Assembly (NCBI GenBank): GCA_007129055.1
Contig: SKWE01000082.1
Coordinates: 1-5,216, forward strand
DNA: 5,216 nucleotides
Origin: Syntrophomonadaceae bacterium
Lineage (GTDB): Bacteria; Bacillota; Dethiobacteria; DTU022
Reading direction: 5' to 3'
The notes under the pieces are model-generated. The model did no database searches and was not told the origin of the DNA. It saw only the letters and a program-made list of their open reading frames with translations. The first letter of the stretch is position 1; each line of letters begins with the position of its first letter. The position numbers and the translations under genes were made by a program. Below, one piece after another: positions 1 through 5,216 of the stretch.

Positions 1-136
1 GACAGGGGGACGGGGGTTTGTCTCAAAATACTGAAATGGGCTCAGGATTTTGTCATGAAGTTAGGCTATAACCTATAACAACAGGCAATCCAACAGTTAA
101 CGTTCCGAAGATGAGACAAACCCCCGTCCCCCTGTC
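1..136. repeat. REP/MITE-like element bounded by perfect 24-bp inverted repeats
   Basis: Positions 1-24 and 113-136 are exact reverse complements. Each arm also holds its own small palindrome: in the right copy GAGACA (113-118) and TGTCTC (133-138) flank a C-rich core, and the left copy would match if two more bases lay beyond the window edge. A degenerate third piece follows at about 134-153 (TCACGTCCCCCAGTCTCA). The 88-bp interior (25-112) has no credible ORF. Nested short palindromes with a G-rich core of this kind are typical of REP-like or small non-autonomous elements scattered between genes in Clostridia; that family assignment is from memory and inferred. The unit begins 21 bp beyond the msrB stop, so its transcript could form a long hairpin protecting or ending the msrB mRNA, although no U-tract follows. 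The true left boundary is outside the window. Confidence 0.7.
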
Positions 137-157
137 TCACGTCCCCCAGTCTCATTA

Positions 158-748
158 TTATTCAAACAGCTTTCTGTATTCCCCGTAGCCCTCTTCTTCC
201 AGTTTTTCGACCGGGATGAAGCGCAGGGCAGCAGAGTTTATGCAGTAGCGCAGGCCGGTTGGTTCGGGCCCGTCATCAAAGAGGTGGCCCAGGTGTGAAT
301 CAGCGCCCTTGCTGCGCACCTCTGTTCGCACCATGCCGTAGCTTGTATCTTCCTTATCCACAACATTTTCCTCGTTAAGCGGCCTGGTGAAACTTGGCCA
401 TCCTGTTCCCGAGTCGAACTTATCAATTGAGCTAAAAAGGGGCTCCCCGGAAACTATGTCAACGTAAATGCCTTCCTCTTTGTTGTCCCAGTATTCATTG
501 TTAAAAGGCGGTTCCGTTGCATCCTGCTGGGTAACCGCAAACTGTAAATCGGTCAATCTTTCACGCAGCTCTTCCATATCCTTGTCCTCCATTATCACAT
601 CTGTATCAATTAATATCTCAGTCTCCCTGCACCCTTCTTCTGCAGCGCTTGGACCTAAGTCCGATTCACAGGCGGCAGCAAATAAAAGGAAGAAAACAGA
701 GATGGAGACTATCATAACCCTTGTTTTCGAAAATCTATTATTCTTCAA
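158..748 (-). CDS. msrB: Lipoprotein peptide-methionine (R)-S-oxide reductase MsrB
   Basis: This enzyme reduces methionine-R-sulfoxide in proteins and here is predicted to be anchored on the outer face of the cytoplasmic membrane. From the TTG start at 748 the protein has 196 residues: a basic n-region (KNNRFSKTR), a hydrophobic stretch, and a lipobox ending AAAC with Cys27 as the lipidation site. An acidic linker to about residue 62 follows, then a complete MsrB domain. Visible family motifs are ATEPPFNNEYW, GIYVDIVSGEPLFSS, KFDSGTGWPSF, DSHLGHLFDDGP and RYCINSAALRF, with catalytic Cys169. The four zinc cysteines of the metal-binding subclass are replaced (Asp97, Ser100, Ser146, Ala149), and the usual resolving-cysteine position is Thr115. 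Both variants are known within the family. An ATG at 775 is also in frame but lacks a Shine-Dalgarno site and would spoil the short n-region; the TTG has GGAAGGG eight bases upstream. The start overlaps the DUF427 stop by 11 bp, implying coupled translation. Confidence 0.93.
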   Translation of the reverse strand: MKNNRFSKTRVMIVSISVFFLLFAAACESDLGPSAAEEGCRETEILIDTDVIMEDKDMEELRERLTDLQFAVTQQDATEPPFNNEYWDNKEEGIYVDIVSGEPLFSSIDKFDSGTGWPSFTRPLNEENVVDKEDTSYGMVRTEVRSKGADSHLGHLFDDGPEPTGLRYCINSAALRFIPVEKLEEEGYGEYRKLFE

Positions 749-1022
749 CTGTAACACCCTTCCAGAATGCAACATGACCGGTTATATGCCTGGCCTTCTC
801 TTTAGGCTCAGGGTAAAACCAGGCTGCATTCTCGTTTTTCTCGCCCTTTACCTCAATGGTGTAATAGTGGGCTTCACCCTTCCACGGGCAGCGGGTCCGG
901 TAATCGGTCTCGGTCAGGTATTCTTTTATAACCGATTCCGGCGGGAAATATTGGTTTCCCTCAAGAACTTCAGTATTACTGCTTTCTGCCAAAACTGTAT
1001 CTTTCCAAATAGCTTTTGCCAT
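738..1022 (-). CDS. DUF427 domain-containing protein
   Basis: This is a 94-residue soluble protein of the DUF427 family (PF04248, named NTP_transf_9 in Pfam), whose biochemical role is not established. The whole chain is one domain with the family's signature blocks: an N-terminal Trp6, GNQYFPPES (22-30), RTRCPWKGEAHYY (42-54), AAWFYPEP (66-73) and GHVAFW (82-87). The length is typical of single-domain members. There is no signal peptide or membrane segment, so it should be cytoplasmic. The ATG is preceded by GGAGGT at 1029-1034 (minus strand) with a six-base spacing, an excellent ribosome binding site. It is the first gene of a tight pair: its stop lies within the start region of msrB, so the two are almost certainly cotranscribed. 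The upstream palindrome at 1050-1081 is a likely operator. A link to methionine repair or sulfur stress is suggested only by this context. Confidence 0.9.
   Translation of the reverse strand: MAKAIWKDTVLAESSNTEVLEGNQYFPPESVIKEYLTETDYRTRCPWKGEAHYYTIEVKGEKNENAAWFYPEPKEKARHITGHVAFWKGVTVEE
757..763 (-). promoter_or_regulatory. Ribosome binding site deciding the msrB TTG start
   Basis: Read on the minus strand this is GGAAGGG, eight bases before the TTG at 748-746. It lies inside the last codons of the DUF427 gene. It supports the TTG over the in-frame ATG at 775, which has no comparable purine-rich sequence at a usable distance. Confidence 0.6.
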
Positions 1023-1049
1023 CTATTTACCTCCATAAGATTATCATTT

Positions 1050-1081
1050 AAGTATTGCTATATTGTAATATAGTAATACTT
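1050..1081. promoter_or_regulatory. 32-bp near-perfect palindrome, probable operator of the DUF427-msrB pair
   Basis: Two 15-bp arms (1050-1064 and 1067-1081) flank a two-base centre and are complementary except at one position. The palindrome starts 15 bases beyond the GGAGGT ribosome binding site of the DUF427 gene. The sequence is almost entirely A/T, with no U-tract arrangement that would make it a terminator, so protein binding is the simplest reading. Read leftward, positions 1078-1060 give TATTACTATATTACAATAT, which matches 17 of 19 bases at the promoter of the large rightward gene. A possible -10 (GATAAT) lies between the palindrome and the ribosome binding site, but its -35 is poor. 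The regulator family cannot be named from the site alone. Confidence 0.6.
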
Positions 1082-1166
1082 GCTTAGATTATATTCCTAT
1101 ACCGGGGATTAGTCAACAGGCAGGCCCTGGTGATGGGGCCCATAGATGCGGTGCATCATTTTGAAG

Positions 1167-1922
1167 TTAGCCGCGCTTGATTTTAGCAAGCATGTAGAGA
1201 CACAAGAGAACAATGGGGACGGTGAAAAGTTGAACGGTAGTGAAAAAACCTGCACCCCAGGCTTCGCTGACATAACCCCAGGCCACAAGTGGATTATCCC
1301 TGAATGTTTCTTCAATCAGGCCGCGCAGCAGAGTATAGCCTAAGACAAACGACCAGAAAAGGTAGCCAGGCTTATTATCTCCCCGCCGGGCCAGGTAGTT
1401 GTGCAGCAGAAGCAGGGCAATTCCGATCAGTGAACCGTAAATCTGCGCGGGGTGGCGATCGAAGGCGAAGAGTTCCGCCGGCCGCCCCAGGATTTCCTGG
1501 TTAAAGATATTGGCAATGCGGACCAGGGCAATCCCGACAGCAACCCCCGGTACCGCCAGGTCGGCCACAACACGCCAGCTAACCTTTTTATAGCGGCAAT
1601 AAAGCCAACTGCTCAATATTCCTCCCAGTAAGCCGCCGTGAAAAGCCAGTCCCCCGCGGTCAATCCGGATAATAAGTTCCGGGTTTTCCATAAAATAAGC
1701 CCAGTTTACTGCCACAAATACTGCCCGTGCGCCCACTACCAGGGAGATTAATAAAAACAAAAAGAGGCTGAAGATAAAATCCTCGTTCAAGCCTTTTTTG
1801 GCCCCGTTTTTTAACATTAAATAGAAGCCGATTAAGACGGATATCGCAAACATCAGGCCGTACCAGCGGATAGCGAGCGGCCCAAGCTGAAATATTATGG
1901 GGCTGATTTCTTCAATATACAA
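1167..1922 (-). CDS. lgt: Prolipoprotein diacylglyceryl transferase
   Basis: Lgt is an integral membrane enzyme that transfers diacylglycerol from phosphatidylglycerol to the lipobox cysteine of prolipoproteins, the first step of lipoprotein maturation. The 251-residue chain is slightly shorter than most Lgt proteins. It has about seven hydrophobic segments and the family's landmarks: RWYG (19-22), AFHGGLLGG (93-101), the signature VRIANIFNQEILGRP (134-148), RHPAQIY (156-162) and LLRGLIEETFR (198-208). His95, Arg135, Asn138, Glu143, Gly146 and Arg200 correspond to residues important in E. coli Lgt (His103, Arg143, Asn146, Glu151, Gly154, Arg239). Variations from the usual pattern are IANIFNQE in place of the common (I/G)NFINGE, and Gly163 after HPAQIY where Glu is usual. 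The start is a TTG with AGGGA nine bases upstream; a stop codon lies just before it in frame, so no longer version is possible. The msrB lipoprotein downstream is an obvious substrate. Confidence 0.93.
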   Translation of the reverse strand: MYIEEISPIIFQLGPLAIRWYGLMFAISVLIGFYLMLKNGAKKGLNEDFIFSLFLFLLISLVVGARAVFVAVNWAYFMENPELIIRIDRGGLAFHGGLLGGILSSWLYCRYKKVSWRVVADLAVPGVAVGIALVRIANIFNQEILGRPAELFAFDRHPAQIYGSLIGIALLLLHNYLARRGDNKPGYLFWSFVLGYTLLRGLIEETFRDNPLVAWGYVSEAWGAGFFTTVQLFTVPIVLLCLYMLAKIKRG

Positions 1923-1931
1923 GTGGTCACT

Positions 1932-1936
1932 TCCCT
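1932..1936 (-). promoter_or_regulatory. Ribosome binding site for the lgt TTG start
   Basis: On the minus strand AGGGA ends nine bases before the TTG at 1922-1920. An in-frame TAG at 1937-1935 excludes any earlier start, so the TTG is the only start that keeps the conserved N-terminal segment SPIIFQLGPLAIRWYG. Confidence 0.6.
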
Positions 1937-1973
1937 AACATTATCTTTGCATTAACTATCCATGCACTGCCCT

Positions 1974-2002
1974 ATCTTAATTAAAGCTACAAGGTTTGTC
2001 AA
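1974..2002 (-). promoter_or_regulatory. Sigma-70-type promoter for lgt
   Basis: On the minus strand a perfect -35 TTGACA (2002-1997) is followed after 17 bases by TAAGAT (1979-1974), which agrees with TATAAT at four of six positions. Transcription would start near 1967, giving a leader of about 45 bases before the TTG at 1922. It lies back to back with the promoter of the rightward fusion gene. Confidence 0.5.
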
Positions 2003-2014
2003 CCAAATTACATC

Positions 2015-2051
2015 AACATAACTATATATTGCTTTATTACAATATTATGTT
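2015..2051. promoter_or_regulatory. Probable operator overlapping the promoter of the sulfur-transfer fusion
   Basis: Two inverted repeats overlap here. The outer one is AACATAA (2015-2021) with TTATGTT (2045-2051). The inner one is ATATTG (2026-2031) with CAATAT (2040-2045). The 19-mer at 2027-2045, TATTGCTTTATTACAATAT, matches 17 of 19 bases of the palindrome upstream of the DUF427-msrB pair, read in the same direction relative to the gene. It starts at the -35 and lies mostly in the spacer, so a bound protein would block RNA polymerase. Repression is therefore inferred; the protein is unknown. Confidence 0.5.
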
Positions 2052-2056
2052 ATAAT
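2029..2056 (+). promoter_or_regulatory. Sigma-70-type promoter for the CoA-disulfide reductase fusion
   Basis: A -35 TTGCTT (2029-2034) and a perfect -10 TATAAT (2051-2056) are separated by 16 bases. Transcription would begin near 2063, leaving a leader of about 34 bases that includes the AGGGG ribosome binding site at 2083-2087, nine bases before the ATG. Confidence 0.65.
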
Positions 2057-2096
2057 CATACCTGACAACCTTCAACAAGTAAAGGGGATTATAAAA

Positions 2097-4577
2097 ATGG
2101 GCTCAAAAATTGTTATCATCGGCGGTGTAGCCGGAGGCGCTTCCACGGCGGCAAGACTGCGGCGGTTAAGCGAAGAAACAGAAATAGTTTTACTTGAACG
2201 CGGCGAGTATATTTCATATGCCAACTGTGGCCTGCCATACTACATAGGCGGCACAATTGAAGAACGTGACAACCTGCTGGTTATGACCCCGGAAAAATTC
2301 AGGCAGTGGATGAATGTAGATATCCGCATCAAAAATGAAGTCATATCCATCGATCGTGAAAAGAAAGAAGTGGTTATTCTTAACCACGCCACGGGAGAAG
2401 AATACCGTGAAAGCTACGACCACCTGGTCCTTTCCCCTGGAGCAGAACCCCTGCGACCACCCCTGCCCGGGATAGAGGGAGAAGGGATATTCAGCCTGCG
2501 CACCATTCCTGATACAGACAGAATATATAACTATTTGCAGGAAAAAGAACCCCGTAAGGCTGTGGTTGTGGGCGCCGGATATATTGGCCTGGAAATGGCC
2601 GAGAACTTAAAACACAGGGGGTTGGATGTAACGGTAGTAGAACTGGCCCCACAGGTATTACCGCCGATTGATTCCGATATGGCCGCCATGGTGCAGCAAT
2701 ATTTAAGGGCCCTTGACCTGAAATTACGTCTTGGCGACGGGGTAAAAGAGTTCCACCACCCGCAACCGGGACTGACCAGGGTCGAACTTTCCGGCGGTGA
2801 AATGCTGGATGCCGACCTGGTAATCCTATCTATCGGGGTTAAGCCGGAAATAAGGCTGGCTAAAGACGCAGGTCTGGATGTTGAACGGGGCATTAAGGTC
2901 AACAGTTACATGCAGACCAGCGACCCCGCCATTTATGCCCTGGGCGACGCCGTAGAAGTAACCCACCTGGTGACCGGGAAACCGGCAGTAATTCCCCTGG
3001 CCGGGCCGGCCAATAAGCAGGGGAGGATCGTTGCCAACAACATCAGCGGCCGGCAGGAAGAATTTAAAGGCACCCAGGGCACTTCCGTGCTCAAAATATT
3101 TGATATGACCGTTTCCACAACCGGGGCCAACGAAAGGCTGCTCCAGGATGCAGGCATGGATTACCATACCATCATCATTCACCCCAACAACCATGCCGGT
3201 TACTACCCCGGGGCAAACCCCCTATCCCTGAAACTGCTCTTCAGCCCGGAAGGAAAAATTTACGGAGCCCAGGCTGTCGGCTTTGAGGGGGTTGAAAAAA
3301 GAATTGATGTACTGGCCACCGCATTGCGCAGCGGCCTTAGCGTTTACGACCTGCAGGAACTGGAACTTGCCTACGCGCCGCCCTATTCATCGGCGAAAGA
3401 TCCGGTAAACATGGCCGGTTTTGTCGCTTCCAACAAGCTGAAAGGGGATTACAAAACAGCGGAAGCCGCTGAGCTGCTGGACCCGGAGAAAAGAAGCACC
3501 ATACAGGTTCTCGATGTTCGCGAAACAGAAGAAAATGAGCTGGGCGCCATTCACGGTTCAATCAATATTCCCCTGGGCGAACTGCGGGGCCGCCTTGGCG
3601 AGCTTGATAAAGAAATAGAAATTGTAACCTATTGCAGCGTGGGGCTGCGCTCTTACCTGGCCCTGCGCATCCTGTCTTTAAACGGTTTTAAAAAAGTGCG
3701 CAATTTAAACGGCGGATATCGCATCTACCAGGCCCTGCAAAAAGAGATGGACAACGGAGGAGTAGAAGAGATTATGGAAAACAGCGCCACCCAAAACCAA
3801 CCGGCAGGTGATATAAAAGCGGAAGATTGCATCAAGCTTGACCTCTGCGGGCTGCAATGCCCGGGCCCGATCATGCAGGTTTTTAAGAAAATGAACGAAA
3901 TGCCCGCAGGGGCCGTCCTTTCCGTGTGCGCTACCGACCCCGGTTTTTCTGCCGACATCGATTCATGGTGCCAGCGAACGGGCAATATTCTGCTTGAAAG
4001 AGGCCATGATGGCAAGGGATTTACAGCCCTGATCCAAAAGGGGAGCGGCAATGGAACATCCGTTAACCAAAACCTGTCTGCTCCCACGGCCGCAGCAGGG
4101 CAAGCACAGAATGACAAAACCATAGTCGTCTTCAGCGGCGAACTGGACAAAGCCCTGGCTTCCCTGATTATCGCCAACGGCGCTGCCTCAATGGGCCGCA
4201 AGGTTACCCTTTTCTTCACTTTCTGGGGCTTGAATATTTTACGAAAAAATGAAAATGTGAAGGTCAGAAAACCGTTCATGGATAAAATGTTCGGTAAAAT
4301 GATGCCCCGGGGCAGCAAAAAGCTGGGCCTTTCCAAGATGAACATGGCCGGGATGGGGCCGAAAATGATTCGCATGGTGATGAAAAACAAAAACGTGGAT
4401 TCCCTGGAAATGCTGCTGCAGCAGGCGATGGATGAAGGCGTTCGCCTGGTTGCCTGCCGCATGTCCATGGATATTATGGGCATCAGCGAAGAAGAACTGC
4501 TCGACGGCATTGAGTACGCCGGCGTGGCAACCTACCTTGATGCCGCCGAAAACTCGGATGTAAACCTATTTGTTTAG
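2097..4577 (+). CDS. CoA-disulfide/persulfide reductase-rhodanese-TusA-DsrE2 four-domain fusion
   Basis: This 826-residue cytoplasmic protein joins four sulfur-handling modules. Residues 3-440 form an FAD/NAD(P) disulfide reductase of the CoA-disulfide reductase type: FAD motif IIGGVAGGAS (7-16), redox Cys44 in YANCGLPYY, NAD(P) motif VVGAGYIGLE (157-166), the FAD-contacting ALGDA (281-285), and the family tyrosines in AGYYPG (367-372) and AYAPPYSSAKDP (425-436). Residues 455-550 are a rhodanese with active loop CSVGLRS and Cys513. Residues 578-648 are a TusA domain with CGLQCPGP and Cys588. Residues 673-826 are a DsrE2 domain with FFTFWGLNILRK and conserved Cys787. Linkers at about 551-575 and 650-672 are polar and probably flexible. 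Relatives with reductase plus rhodanese reduce CoA-disulfides, CoA-persulfide or polysulfide with NAD(P)H. The added TusA and DsrE2 parts suggest that sulfur is passed along within the chain. Which substrate is physiological cannot be read from the sequence. The start has a good ribosome binding site (AGGGG), and the gene is monocistronic here. Confidence 0.93.
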   Translation: MGSKIVIIGGVAGGASTAARLRRLSEETEIVLLERGEYISYANCGLPYYIGGTIEERDNLLVMTPEKFRQWMNVDIRIKNEVISIDREKKEVVILNHATGEEYRESYDHLVLSPGAEPLRPPLPGIEGEGIFSLRTIPDTDRIYNYLQEKEPRKAVVVGAGYIGLEMAENLKHRGLDVTVVELAPQVLPPIDSDMAAMVQQYLRALDLKLRLGDGVKEFHHPQPGLTRVELSGGEMLDADLVILSIGVKPEIRLAKDAGLDVERGIKVNSYMQTSDPAIYALGDAVEVTHLVTGKPAVIPLAGPANKQGRIVANNISGRQEEFKGTQGTSVLKIFDMTVSTTGANERLLQDAGMDYHTIIIHPNNHAGYYPGANPLSLKLLFSPEGKIYGAQAVGFEGVEKRIDVLATALRSGLSVYDLQELELAYAPPYSSAKDPVNMAGFVASNKLKGDYKTAEAAELLDPEKRSTIQVLDVRETEENELGAIHGSINIPLGELRGRLGELDKEIEIVTYCSVGLRSYLALRILSLNGFKKVRNLNGGYRIYQALQKEMDNGGVEEIMENSATQNQPAGDIKAEDCIKLDLCGLQCPGPIMQVFKKMNEMPAGAVLSVCATDPGFSADIDSWCQRTGNILLERGHDGKGFTALIQKGSGNGTSVNQNLSAPTAAAGQAQNDKTIVVFSGELDKALASLIIANGAASMGRKVTLFFTFWGLNILRKNENVKVRKPFMDKMFGKMMPRGSKKLGLSKMNMAGMGPKMIRMVMKNKNVDSLEMLLQQAMDEGVRLVACRMSMDIMGISEEELLDGIEYAGVATYLDAAENSDVNLFV

Positions 4578-4579
4578 CG

Positions 4580-4601
4580 CACGGGAACAGACACGGGAAC
4601 A
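4580..4601. repeat. Short tandem direct repeat CACGGGAACA
   Basis: CACGGGAACA occurs at 4580-4589 and again at 4592-4601, a 12-bp period, starting just after the stop codon of the large fusion. It may be a decayed fragment of an intergenic repeat related in style to the left-edge element, but it is too short to be sure. Confidence 0.4.
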
Positions 4602-4683
4602 AGAAATATTGTCCTGCTATCGTCTTACTTTGGCAAAAAACCATATTGCAAGTTTCTTCAAATCTTTTAAGTATATTTTAATG

Positions 4684-4722
4684 AAAAAAATAGGGCTGCT
4701 CATCCAACTGAGCGGCCCTATT
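4684..4722 (-). terminator. Rho-independent terminator, strong leftward and weak rightward
   Basis: Arms 4691-4702 and 4709-4720 form a 12-bp stem (11 Watson-Crick pairs plus one G-U) with a six-base loop; two A-T pairs can extend it. On the minus strand the hairpin is followed directly by seven T residues (4690-4684), so it should end transcription of the leftward beta-helix gene. On the plus strand only a broken T-rich stretch follows (TTAGCAATTACTATTT), so any termination of the fusion gene, whose stop is 113 bases before the stem, would be weaker. The rest of the 4578-4842 gap shows no gene or RNA that I can support. Confidence 0.75.
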
Positions 4723-4842
4723 AGCAATTACTATTTAACAGTTGTAATAAACTACAGAAATTTTCCTCTTCCTGATCAGACATCCCTTTTAGCCTATCGT
4801 CTTCCCTTTTATTCCCTATTCTAATCCCCATTTGCTAAATCA

Positions 4843-5216
4843 TCACTCTTCATCTTCCAAATCATCTGGGACTAAACTCTCAGGATCAAAGTCTTCTGCA
4901 TCTATCCCTTCAGGGGCGTTGTCTACATAACGGTTTTCATCGGGGTCTCCTGTTTCAATTACTGCATTAAGAGCAATAAACGACCCACCGGTTTCAGCTA
5001 TGTTAGCGATGAAATCATTATCCCTCATATCTATTGTTACATTTTGAAAAGCAAACAGTCCACCACCGAATTTAAGGGCTATATTGCCAGTGAAGTTATT
5101 ACCTACCACATCTGCTACAGAATTGTCAAAAATACTTATACCTGCCCCTGAACCCACTATGTCATCCAGGGTAACATCGTGAGGACGAGTGGACATCAAT
5201 GCAAAGTTTTCAGAAA
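4843..5216 (-). CDS. Right-handed parallel beta-helix protein, C-terminal fragment (cut by the window edge)
   Basis: The reading frame is open to the right edge, so this is the 3' end of a larger gene; the TTG/ATG codons at 5199-5194 need not be its start. About 123 residues are visible. They show short beta-helix coils with alternating hydrophobic residues and Asn/Gly turns: GAGISIFDNSVADVVGNNF, TGNIALKFGGGLFAF, VTIDMRDNDFIANIAETGGS and a last coil around NAVIETGDPDENRYVDN. The pattern N-x-F-x-x-N-x-A-x-x-G-G is typical of the repeats in secreted or surface beta-helix proteins (pectate-lyase-like and polymorphic outer-membrane-protein-like families). The chain ends in a strongly acidic tail (AEDFDPESLVPDDLEDEE) and has no visible cell-wall anchor such as LPXTG or a C-terminal membrane segment. 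No catalytic residues can be identified in the fragment, so function is unassigned. The leftward terminator at 4684-4722 lies 120 bases downstream. Confidence 0.7.
   Translation of the reverse strand, partial: SENFALMSTRPHDVTLDDIVGSGAGISIFDNSVADVVGNNFTGNIALKFGGGLFAFQNVTIDMRDNDFIANIAETGGSFIALNAVIETGDPDENRYVDNAPEGIDAEDFDPESLVPDDLEDEE

Noticed and set aside
468..1073. A 201-codon rightward open frame across the msrB and DUF427 genes
   Set aside because: It is the antisense of two genes with clear family motifs, its translation has no recognisable domain, and no convincing ribosome binding site precedes it.
1050..1081. The 32-bp palindrome as a terminator of lgt
   Set aside because: It is almost all A/T, so the RNA stem would be weak, it has no U-tract after it, and it sits immediately upstream of a strong ribosome binding site, which fits an operator better.
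1123..1156. GC-rich small hairpins after lgt as a terminator
   Set aside because: GGCCC/GGGCC (1123-1140) and GATGC/GCATC (1144-1156) give only five-pair stems and neither is followed by a U-tract in the direction of lgt transcription.
4278..4480. Methionine-rich stretch in the DsrE2 domain as a metal-binding or oxidation-sensing segment linked to MsrB
   Set aside because: The methionines (in MNMAGMGPKMIRMVM and CRMSMDIMG) are usual for the DsrE2 family, so they need no special explanation.
3725..4510. A 261-codon leftward open frame inside the fusion gene
   Set aside because: It is antisense to the intact TusA and DsrE2 domains; its Ser/Pro/Leu-rich translation is typical of a shadow frame.
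4570..4824. An 84-codon rightward open frame overlapping the end of the fusion gene
   Set aside because: It starts inside the last codons of the fusion without a ribosome binding site, reads through the terminator hairpin and resembles no family I know.
1..5216. CRISPR array, tRNA, rRNA or riboswitch
   Set aside because: No regularly spaced repeats, no tRNA cloverleaf arms and no conserved riboswitch core were recognised; the 5' leaders are too short (about 34-45 bases) for a typical riboswitch.

Overview
The window looks like part of a moderate-GC genome of a low-oxygen Gram-positive (Bacillota, Clostridia-like) bacterium. The signs are strong purine-rich Shine-Dalgarno sites, TTG starts, a lipoprotein signal peptide with the matching lipid transferase nearby, and a CoA-disulfide-reductase-type fusion of a kind I associate with sulfur-metabolising Clostridia. 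This placement is inference; there is no rRNA or phylogenetic marker to fix it.

Layout. Positions 1-136 are a non-coding repeat unit bounded by perfect 24-bp inverted repeats and cut by the left edge. A leftward block follows. Reading in the direction of transcription it is lgt (1922-1167, prolipoprotein diacylglyceryl transferase), a 144-bp gap containing a 32-bp near-perfect palindrome, a DUF427-family small protein (1022-738), and an overlapping lipoprotein methionine sulfoxide reductase B (748-158). A 174-bp divergent promoter region (1923-2096) separates lgt from one large rightward gene, 2097-4577. That gene encodes an 826-residue fusion of an FAD/NAD(P) CoA-disulfide or persulfide reductase, a rhodanese, TusA and DsrE2. 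A 265-bp gap after it carries a hairpin terminator that points mainly leftward. The 3' end of a leftward gene for an acidic parallel beta-helix protein runs off the right edge.

How the parts fit. The large fusion carries four sulfur-handling cysteine sites in one chain, as expected for an enzyme that reduces, relays and carries persulfide sulfur in the cytoplasm. The leftward block repairs oxidised methionine outside the membrane: Lgt would lipidate the cysteine that anchors MsrB. The most interesting signal is regulatory. A 19-bp AT-rich motif, TATT(A/G)CT(A/T)TATTACAATAT, occurs in the same orientation relative to the gene upstream of both the DUF427-msrB pair and the sulfur-transfer fusion. 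In the second case it lies between the -35 and -10 elements. This suggests that one unidentified repressor links sulfane-sulfur handling to extracytoplasmic methionine repair.
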